A stretch of 64,000 nt of DNA from Bacillota bacterium (lineage in GTDB: Bacteria; Bacillota; Clostridia; Christensenellales; CAG-917): assembly GCA_023665365.1 (NCBI GenBank), contig JAMPEA010000006.1, positions 1 through 64,000 of the forward strand, in the 5' to 3' direction. Below the pieces are notes generated by a model that saw only the letters and a program-made list of their open reading frames with translations, was not told the origin of the DNA and did not search any database. Of this stretch, positions 20,528 through 30,300 are shown piece after piece. Made by a program: the position numbers and the translations under genes. Position 1 is the first letter of the stretch; each line of letters begins with the position of its first letter.

Positions 20528-20556
20528 ATTATACTACGATAGTTTTTAAAAATCAA
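20528..20556 (-). promoter_or_regulatory. Promoter of the rpiB-V-ATPase operon
   Basis: On the minus strand TTGATT (20551-20556), a 17-bp spacer and a perfect TATAAT (20528-20533) lie about 27 bases before the rpiB ATG. A GGGAGC Shine-Dalgarno sequence follows. Confidence 0.8.
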
Positions 20557-20657
20557 CTTAAATCGGTTTTCATAGGCTTGATTAAATAAAAATTAAATGT
20601 ATTATTATGTAATTATATATATAAAAAATATAAGTGATATAGATAACTATATAAGCT

Positions 20658-21030
20658 GTGCGTCGTGTACTCTAAAATATATAGCCCACCCCTTCCGACT
20701 TCGCGGTTTGCAAGGCAATCCCGCTCGTTCGCTTTGGCTACAAACAATCCACTGGATTGTTTGCTTAACGCGTCGCGCCCTTTGGGCTTTCCATTTCACT
20801 TTTTATAGCGCGCGCGTTTCGGGGTCCCCACAAAATGTCCCTATTTTGTGGGGTATAGTATCGTCCACTCGACGCTTACAGCGCGAGATTATGCCACTCG
20901 TTCGCGGAAATTAAAACAACAATTTTCCGCTCACTTGTACTCATTCTGGCACTTGGCACTCCCTTCCTCCGCGCCCTGCGCGTCGCGTTCTAAACGTCGT
21001 AACAACTTTGCGTCGTGCTCACCCTCACTC
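20658..21030. repeat. Dispersed intergenic repeat, copy A
   Basis: This DNA shares its left end (GTACTCTAAA, then CCCACCCCTTCC) and its right half with 37387-37805. Shared blocks include CTCGACGCTTACAGCGCGAG, ATTATGCCACTCGTTCGC, TGGCACTTGGCACTCCCTTC and CTCCGCGCCCTGCGCGTCGC. There is no long reading frame. A GTCCCC hairpin (20826-20853) and an imperfect CAATCCACTGGATTG palindrome lie inside. Both copies are followed by half-copies of the palindromic element. Confidence 0.7.
20826..20853. repeat. GTCCCC hairpin repeat
   Basis: CCCCACAAAAT and ATTTTGTGGGG form a perfect 11-bp stem with the loop GTCCCT. It differs from the copy at 11331 by one base pair changed on both sides. Confidence 0.7.
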
Positions 21031-21044
21031 AAACTTTAAACCTC

Positions 21045-21231
21045 AAAAGCTCGCGTAAAACTCTGCAATTTAGATACAGTACGCGAAAGGAGCGATTTTA
21101 TCTTTTTTCAAACCTATAAAAAACTTGCATAAGCGCGATAAATTATAAATATAAAAGCTCGCGTAAGCGCGATATTTAGATGAAGAACGCGAAAGAGGCG
21201 TTTGTTAGCTGTCTCAAATCGCAAAAATTAT
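21045..21231. repeat. Half-copies of the palindromic 3'-end element
   Basis: Two left-half units lie in the same orientation: one with TAAAACTCTGCAATTTAG then TACAGTACGCGAAAGG (from about 21055), and one with GTAAGCGCGATATTTAG then ATGAAGAACGCGAAAG (from about 21165). Each lacks a matching right arm nearby. They look like older insertions left after a newer, complete copy arrived beside them. Confidence 0.6.
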
Positions 21232-21378
21232 AAAAAGCTCGCGTAAACCCTGTAATTTAGATGAGATGCGCGAAAAAGCCCCGTTTCAAGTCGCCTAGTG
21301 TACTAACGTACACGACGACGAAGAAACGGGGCTTTGACAAAGCATATCGCTAAATTACAGGGTTTACGCGAGCTTTTT
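21232..21378. repeat. Long palindromic 3'-end element at the giant surface gene
   Basis: This is the best preserved copy. The outer arms (21232-21259 and 21351-21378) are perfectly complementary over 28 bp. Inside are the family signatures GATGAGATGCGCGAAA and GACAAAGCATATCGC, then a perfect 13-bp inner stem (21275-21287 with 21323-21335, AAAGCCCCGTTTC), then an apical GTGTAC-TAAC-GTACAC hairpin. The last four codons and the TAA stop of the surface protein gene lie inside the right arm. It could also act as its transcription terminator. Confidence 0.9.
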
Positions 21379-24300
21379 GAGTTTCGACTTGCGCAACACA
21401 AACGCCACCACCGTCCACACAACCGCGATTGCAACCAAACTTGCGCCGACGGCAATCAAGATGATTTGCCATAGCGGCATAACGTTTGCTGTGAACTCGA
21501 CGAATACGAGCGCGCCGAGGTAGTCGGTGGTATAGGTAATCTTTCCGTCGGCCACGGTGTAGCCTTCAAGGAGTTTGAGCCCGCCGTCTGCGGTGACGGT
21601 GTAGATTGCCTTGTCTTTCAAATCGCCGACGGTCTCGGGGACGGCGACGCTTACTTCAACACTTCCGCCGTTGAGCGTGACGGGCGTATCGTCGCAGTAG
21701 ATTTCAAGTTTGACGATGGATGAGAGTTTGGCTTGGTTGTTGATATGCGGCATATACTCGTTGACGTCGCTCCAAAGCCCCAAATCCGTGCCGCTGCCCT
21801 TATCCTGCGTAATCTCTTTTGCGACGAGCCTATTTGCGACGATATTCGAGCCGACGTTGATGCTCGCGTCGGAGGCTTCGACGTTCTTGGTGGTGAGCAC
21901 GAGTACGCCCTGTGCGCCCACGAGCTTATAGTTGTTTTCGTCGAGGTCGCCCTTTACAATCTTGATTGAGAAGGGGTATCTGCCTGCGGATGTGATTTCC
22001 TTATCGAAGGAAAGCACGGTCTGAGATTTGGGCAGTTGCAACGCCGCGTCCAATCCCGACATATTTATGATGTCATATGCGATTTCATAGCTCGTCTTAG
22101 CGCTGTCGTACTCGGCGGTCAAGGTCTTGACGGAGGTATTTGGGACTTCCGTATAGCCGACGTTTGAAATAATCACGTCCACAGTAGCCGTCAAAATCTT
22201 GTAGGTCACGGCGACCGTATCCGTCGCATAGTTGGGATAATCGTCCGCGAAGCTACTGTTAAGCTCGATTGTCACGCGATAAGTGCCGGCGTTGCGCATC
22301 TCGTCAACGGCTTCGTAGTCTTTGCCGCGCAGGACGGCGTAAGAGATATTCACGTGATTTGCGGACAAATCGCAGACGGAGCTAATCATCTTGTTTACGC
22401 CCTCGCCGCCGACTTCGTAGGCATAGGGCTTGCCATCGTAGTATTTGGAAGTCGTCACAGCCGAGAGTTGCGCGTTCGCTCTTGCAACGAAGATAGAAAC
22501 TTCGTCGCCGCTAATCCAGAGATTGCAGTATCCGCGCGGGTCGCCCTCGTCGATTTTGATTGCTCTCCTGACGACGACGTGTCCGACGTACGCGCTGTCG
22601 GAAGCGTTTATGACTTCGACGGCTTCGTCGGCGTTGCCCAAGCCTATTTCGTCGCCCGCGGCGAGCGCGCCGAGAATGAGATTTTTCACTTGGTTGCTGC
22701 CGTCGTAGGTGAAGTTGAACGCATTGTTTTCAGCGCCGCGCAAGGTCAAGCCCGCCATGTCGGGGAGTTTGATTTCAAGCGTGGACGCGGCGGATTTGAA
22801 CGGATACATTGCGCCGCTTTCGTCGCCCGCGACAGCGTAGGTCGTCATGACGTTGCCGTCTGCGACCTCGAAGCCCGTGCCGAGAATGACGTTGTAGTTT
22901 GAAGATGCATAGTCCGCGTTTTCGGGAGCGAACACGCGAGCCGCGTAGATTTCGTCATCGCCGAGCCCGACGTTGATGCCGTCGCCTTTGCTTATAAGCG
23001 CGTATTTGTAGGCGGATTGATAGGTGTTGAGGTCAACGATTTCGTCGGCATTTTCCGCGCCGAGCATAATCCACTCGCCCGTTGTGAGATTGAGTACGCC
23101 CCATCTGACTTCGGGCAGTACGCCTACGAAAGTATTGTGCGCGTTTTCGCCTGCCGCGAAGCCCTCGCCGCCGTCCTTATTGAGGTAGAACAGTTCCACG
23201 GTCGGGTCGATGTCGCCGTAGGTCTTGGAGTAGTTTTTGCCTATCGTCAAAGTGCCCGTAGTCGTGACGTAGAGGTCCTTTTGAGCGACGGTGAGAACGC
23301 TGTTGCCCTCGGTATTCGTCTCGCTGTACTTGGGCTGGAACACGAAGTTATCAATCGCGGTGACGGCGAGGTTGTACGTCAGCGAACTTTCGCCCGCTTT
23401 GGGGACGGGGTTTTCAAAGGTGACGTTCACTGTGGGCAACGAGGATACGGACAGTCTTATATAGTATTTATCCAAATCGTTTTGGTTCACTTCGCCGTCG
23501 TACTTGTTAAAGCCGTTGAGCGTTTCGCCGTCCTTGACGATGACGTACATGCTTGCCGCAAAGTCCTTTTTATAATCGGCGAATTTAAAGCCCATCATAT
23601 CTTCGAACTGTTCGAGCGCCAAGTAGAGTTGTCCCTCCCACTCGGTCAACAGATACAAGCCGTCGGAATTGGCTTCACTTGTGTTGTTGCCGTGCGCCAA
23701 GTAGGTGACGTCGCCGACAATTTTGTTGAGCGCCGTGCCGTACTCGACGTTGCCGTCGTTGAGGATAGCGTCGATAGGACGTCTTATAATTTCGCCCTTG
23801 TGCCTTGCCGGAGTGATATTGTCGTCTATGCTGTAATTGAGATAGTCTTTGCTGGTTTCATTGTTTTCGTCGGCAGGACCGATTCCGCCGGGAGTAAACT
23901 CAACGTAGTTTGCATAAGTGGAGGAGTTTTCGTATTTTGCAACGACTCTGACTACGCTTACGTCGTCGCCGGGGATTACGCCTACGACTCCGCCCTCTAT
24001 ATAGCTGTAATCAACGTCCTCTACGCCGTAGAAGTACGTCGTTCCGTCGTACATTTTGGTAAACGCGTCTTCGTTTATCACGTCGATAGCGTCCGAGGAA
24101 ATGGACAACCCTTTCTGGTTGATTTTGCCGTAGCCGTTGACGTAGGTCATAGCCGCGGGGAGCGATTTGATGACCTCGGCATCGCTATCGTCATAACCGT
24201 CGTATGCGGAATATATCGCGTAGACCTCGCCCACGTCTTCGAGCGCGTATCTGCCTGCGACCGCGCCCGCCGCGAACGCATTAGCTATTGCGACCTTGTT

Positions 24301-27300
24301 GTTGTCGTTGATTGCGATATATTTGTCCGCCGTCGGGAGCGCGTAGTAGCAATAATCCACGTTATAGTAATTTCCCTCATCGTCCTGCGGCGGGACTTCG
24401 CCGTAGTGAAGCACGCCCTCAAAATCGACGTATGCCAGATAGTCGCCCAAGCCCAAATAGTTGCCGTCGGCATCCTTATATTTTCCGTTATCGTCGGGGG
24501 CAATATATTTATCGGTTGTGATAGCAAGCACGTAGTTGACGATGCGGCTGCTCGTATATGTGCCGAGCTCGGGGTTGAACACAGTGCCCTCTTTGCCGAC
24601 GACCTGCTCGCCGTCGATGGCGACGTTTTTATCGATATAGTAGGCGGTTTTGTCGTAAACCACTACGTCGTATCCGCCGCGCGAGTCCATGCCGATCATC
24701 GTTTCTGTTTTCAGCTCGAACTTGACATTGTTGCTTGCGCCCTCTATCAACGCTTTGCCGTTGTACTCTTTTTCGCCCAAATCGACGGTGAAGCCGATAG
24801 GTCTTGGGAGAATGTTTGCGATGCGTGTTCTTTCTGTCGCGGACAGGAAGTAGTTGTTGAGCAAGTGCTCGTGACCGACCTCTGCGACAAGCTCGAACTT
24901 ATCGATTGTGACGCGCAGATTCGTACCCACGTTTGACCCATTAAACGTGCCGATGGCTTTGATAGAGAGGTACTTTGCCTGCTCCTGCCCATCGTCCTCG
25001 ATGATGCCGGAGTTTTTAAGGGTAATCTTGACGTCGGCGGTGTTGTAGCCGTCGTAGACCTTATCCTTGATGACTATATTGTTGTCAAGGACTTTGACTT
25101 CCTTGCGGCTGATTGTAAGAACGTCGAACAGCTCGTAGTCATTTACTTTGTTTTCCTCGCCGATTTCGACGGTGACGTAGCTTCCGTCAACGGTCATACT
25201 GTACATGACGTAGTTTCCAAGGTCCACGCCCTCCGCGAGGAGCTTGACCCCGCGCACGATGACGTCGCGCTTGATGAGATTGCCGTTGTTCTCGTCGATG
25301 AGGACGTTTGCATTTTCAACGCCGTCCTTGGAGAGGAAATATTCGATATCGCCTTCGTTTGTGATTTTTTCAAGCTCGTCCATGAGGTCGAACGTATAGT
25401 TTTCGGCGATGAACTCGTAGGTATATTCGTGCCCGCGGGACGGTTCGACTTTCGCCTTGCCGTTGTACTCTCTGTCCTTAAAGACGACGTTGGGGATGAG
25501 TTTCGCCTTGTTTACGGTGACTTTTAACGCGTTGTCGCCCGAGTAGTAGGCGTTGAGCGCCTCTAAGTCGAGCTTGTAGTTGTCGCTGCTGACGTAAGAC
25601 TCGTCGGTGATTTCGACGGAATGGTCAATGCCCGCGTTGACGTTGCCGTCGTTGATTTTAGTGAAGATATTGACGCTTACGATATTGACGTCCTCGTCGG
25701 CGAGCGCGCCGTGAGCGAGGGTGATTTCGGTACGTTTCACGTCCGCTTTCGAGGTGTAATCTTGCGCGACGGGTTTAATTGACACGAAGTCGTCCGCGCC
25801 GAGTATCTTTTGCGTGATAGAGGCGGCGAGGTCCTTGATATTGATGCGCACGCCCTCGTTTTCGATGATGGTGATTTGGATAGTCTCGTCGTAGTACGCG
25901 TCGGTATCCTTAATTTCGATACTGCCCTCCTCCTTGATGCCGGGGAAGTCGAAGAAAAGCGTAATCTCGACGTAGTAGCTATTCACGTCGGCTTTCGGGA
26001 ATGTCGTGCCGCTGATGAGGTGCGAGGCTGACGTACCCCAGAGGCGATACAGCATAGTAGAGCCGCCGTTCGCGTCGGAGCGGTTTTTGATTTGGATATT
26101 TTGCGCGTAGATGCCCGTGCCGCCGTCGTAGACCTTGGACACTGAGAAGTCCGACTTATAAATTGCGATTGCGCCCATGGAAATCGTGATGCGAGCGGAT
26201 TTTTCGTAGGGCTTGTTGTTGAGGTAGTAGATGACGACCTTGACGTTAACGTTTTGGCTGTTGAAGTCGAGTTTAGTAGAGTCGGTGATGAGCGTATCGC
26301 CGTTCCACAGCTCGTTTTGGGGGTCGTCGCTCGGGAGGTTGCTGTCGTTGACGATAGTGCCGAGGCGGTAGTTGTTTGCCGACGAACCTTCGAGGCGGAG
26401 ATTTGTGAAGATAATGCCTACGTTGGTAGGTTCGCTCATCGAGCCTACGCCGGTATACACCGCGTCGAAAGCGAGGCGGAGGTCGTCGATAGCCCTTACG
26501 AGCTCGCTCGAAAGGTTATAAGCGAGGGTCGCGCCAAAGTCCACCGTATTTGTGTTGTCGAACGCCCTATTGACGCCGACGAAGTTTTGGACGCGGAGGT
26601 TGACGGCTTTCTGCTCGATGACGAATTTCTTTGCGGTATCGAGCAAAGCTCTGACGGTGAAGCCGCTGTTGGAGCTTGTAAACGCCGATCCGACCGCGAA
26701 GCTGTAATAGTCGCCGTTGCCGCCGATGATGAAGCCGTTGTTGTAAGTTGCGGGGTCGTACTGCTCGCCGAACGCGCGGAAAGCGCCGTTATTTGCGTAG
26801 CGACCTCTGACGTAAGCGCCGGAGATGGTGCTTCTTATATCCGTCCTGCTAATGCCTGCGTAGCTTTCGCCAATGGGGAAGTCCTTGCCGTTGATAGACA
26901 CGATAACGTAGTCGAAATTAAATCCGCTATCGGAGTTGCCGTAGATTTTGCTATCGTCTCTATTCGTAGGTCTGATGACAATCTCGACGGGGTTTACTCT
27001 TATGGTAAACGTGCCGACGACGACTCTATTTTCGAGTTCCTCGTTGCCGTTGAGGAGTTTCGCGTCCGAGACGACGACGTTATAGCTGCCCGCGCCGAGG
27101 TATCCGTCGGCGAGGTTGACAGTCCACGAAACGTCTGTGAAATCGGGCATTGTGGGAAGCTCTGTACTCTCGACCAAATAGCCGTTGTCGTGCAGGTATT
27201 TATAGGTCAATTCTTTGCCTTGGATTTGTCCGTAGAGGAAGTCGAGGCTGACGCCGTCCCTTATATTGATGATGACAGCGTCGGGATTGCCGATATAGAT

Positions 27301-30300
27301 ATAGTAGATTGCGCCCTCGGCGAGGGTGATAATCATCTCGTTTGTTTCGACGACGTTATTATTGCCGAGGACTATATCGTAGGCATATCCGCCGAAGTAG
27401 CCATCGTAGCCCGTGCTCCAAACGCCGTCGCCGCTTAGCATAAGCAGACCCGCGACCGCGGTTTTAATAGCGTCGGCAAAGGTCACGTCCTTGCTTTCGA
27501 GCGCGTAGTCGAGCGTAATGCCGCTTGTATCGGGAGCGTTATCGGGGTCATACTCGCTATTCAGTTTGACGAGGAACTGCCCGCTTGCGTCGATGCTGAC
27601 CTGCCTCTTTTGGATTGTAAAGGTCTTGCCCTCGACGGAGAGGACGATTTCGTAGTTATTGTTGTTTGTGGTAATGGCGCTTGACGCGTCGTAGGTATAC
27701 GAGCCGACCGCCTCGCCCGCTGCGCGCGTAATTCTTCCGCCCGACGAGAAGATGAGGAGTTTATCTTTTTGCTCGATAAAATCATAGCCGTTGAGCAACA
27801 CCTCTTTTTTGATGAGGTTTTCGATACTGCCTGTGCCGCCTACGGCGGTAAACCAACCGAACTGCTCCGTGCTTACCGAGAAGTAGATAGCGGGGTCGGA
27901 GTTGCCGAACTGTTTAGACTGATCTACTGCCGAGACGTTGACCGTCCTTTGCTTGACAGTGTGCTTTATGCCCTCTTTGAACTCAACAGCGTAGTTTTCG
28001 CTTACACTCTGATCCTCGTGGCGCACGATAAAGAGCCTCTCTTGGATTATCTCGTAGATGGCGGCGTCTATTTCGAGAGAATTGCCCCAGTAGGCGGCGT
28101 CGAGTTTGAGACTGCCGTCAAGATATTCGCCCGTAAGCGGCGCTTCGTACTTGCCGTCCGCGTTCAATTCGCCGACAAATCCCGAGATTTCGAATTTGAG
28201 CTCGATTTCGTCGCCGTACACGCTTTCGGTTGCGACAGGCGTGATTACCACAAGCCCTTGGAGAATTGAGAACTGTATCGGGACGTTGAAGCCTAATTTG
28301 TTATCCGTCTCAGACGGCGCAAGGACGAACGCCTCGTTATATTGTTTATTATTTTCATCAGTATATATATCATCTAAATATATACGAATATAATAAGTGC
28401 CGACGTCGATGGGAATTCCGTCAAACTTTACGCCGCTTTGCGAAGCGTTGTCGAAAGAGGAGTAGAACTCGAATTTGAGATATTCCTTTGCGGCTTCGTC
28501 GCTTAAATCCACGTAGTTAAGCATATTGAGCTTGGTCGCGTCGTAGAATTTGTTTGCGCTCGGAGTTTTTGAAACGATCTTTCTTACGGACGCGGTGAAA
28601 TTGACGTTGTTTTTCGAGCCGTTCGCGTCAACAGGAAGCATGTCAAACTTATCGTTGTCGTCGAGCTTGTAAGTGATAGTATACTCGTTGCTGTTCTCGT
28701 CGTGCGTGACGGTGATTAGCGATGCGAAGCTGTCATCCGCGATTGTAAACGTATTGCCGGACGTGTAATTGTAAAGCAAATTGGTCTCGCCTACGTTGAA
28801 GCGGAAAGGCGCGTAGCCGCTGTTGGGCGCGAAAGTGAGCGTGACGGTGTCGCCGCGCTTAGCCGCATCTATATCGGCAGAAAGAGTGCCGTTTTTGCCG
28901 AAGTTATTATCGCCTATAACCGCGTCGAGCATGGATGCGCTTACTGTATACTCCGTCACGTCAATGAGCACGTAGTACGAATTGAGCTTTGACACGCGTC
29001 CCGACTGGTCCACCGACCAAACGTAGATGACGCGCATACCCGCGCCGAGGCTCTGCTTAAACTCGACGTTGAGGTCTACGCTGGATTCCGTGAGTTCGTC
29101 GAGCGTGTAAATTTTGAGCGTATCGAGGTTAGTGCTGCTCAAAATCGAGTTTATATATTCCTCTGATTTATCGATCGCAAGCCCTTTATACGCCTTCTCC
29201 ATATCAAAGACTGTGCCGAATTTTTCAAACGCCTCGACGGTATTAAGATATTTAACCGCTATGAAAACGCCCATTTTCGTATTAAAGGAGCTGTTTGCAA
29301 CTACTGAATCATAGAACGAAGAAAGCGTGGCGCTTAGCGCATAATTATCAGTTTTCCACTTTTTGTTTGCCGCGTCGAACTTATAAAGCAGAGTATGCGT
29401 TTCCTCGTTGCTATTTGCCGCGAGGTAGCCGTCCGAGCCGTCGCTCAGCGTCGGAGTGTCGGGGTCAATGCGGTCGATGAAGATGCTTGCCTTTCCCTTG
29501 GATGCCGCTTTTTTTAAAGAGGGGTCGCCTTCCATATCCGCCACGCTCGCGTATGCGACCGTCGATATATCGAAAGCCGTCCTCCAAGCGACCGTCGGAA
29601 ACGCGCCGCTTTCGTTGCCCTCGAATGTCACTACGATAGTGCCGACGTAATTTTTGGCTGCGGCATAATACTCTACGCTATATGTGAAGTAAACGTCTGT
29701 TATATCAAGCTCTGTCACAACGTCCGACAAGGTAATTTGCCCTGTTTCGTCATCTTTATTAGTGCCAATCAACCCGTTCCCTTGGTCGCTTTGGGTATAA
29801 AGTTTAAGATTGCCCTCTCTGTCGAAGCAAAGTATATATACCTTTTCGTTTTTATCCGTAAATTTGATTGTATTTCCCGAGAAGTTGATTGCCGAGACAG
29901 TGAACGTCAACGTAGTGTCGCCCATTGCCCAAACGCCGTCGGTATCCTTGGTTTGGAATATATTTTCCTGCGATATTGTTTCCGTATTGTCGGTTGTTTT
30001 GACCGTTGCATTGACCGAATAATCCGAGCAGTCGTCGTAGTCAACCTTGACGTAGTACGTGCTTGACGTTGAATTAAATCTGCCCGACGCGTCTATCATA
30101 TAAAAGTCGAAACGATAGTAGCCTGCGCCTGTCGCGCTGACCCCCTGCGGACTGCTTACGTTATAATCGGTTGATTTATAACCCTTTGCCTTGCCTGTTT
30201 CAAAGTCGTATTCAAATTTCGAAAAAGAACCGTAGCCTAACGGCAACATTGTAGATTGACTCTTTATTGAGCTATACTTTGTATATCTGGAATTGGTCAA

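Noticed and set aside
21232-21378. Palindromic elements as integron attC sites
   Set aside because: They are at gene 3' ends and form bulged hairpins, but I find no conserved GTTRRRY/RYYYAAC core pairs and no integron integrase. The bases at the arm ends are TAAAA-type instead.
22354-27438. Long plus-strand frames of up to 639 codons opposite the giant surface gene
   Set aside because: They have the Val/Ala/Arg/Glu-rich composition of antisense shadows, no ribosome sites, and the minus-strand frame is continuous over 3606 codons with clear domains.
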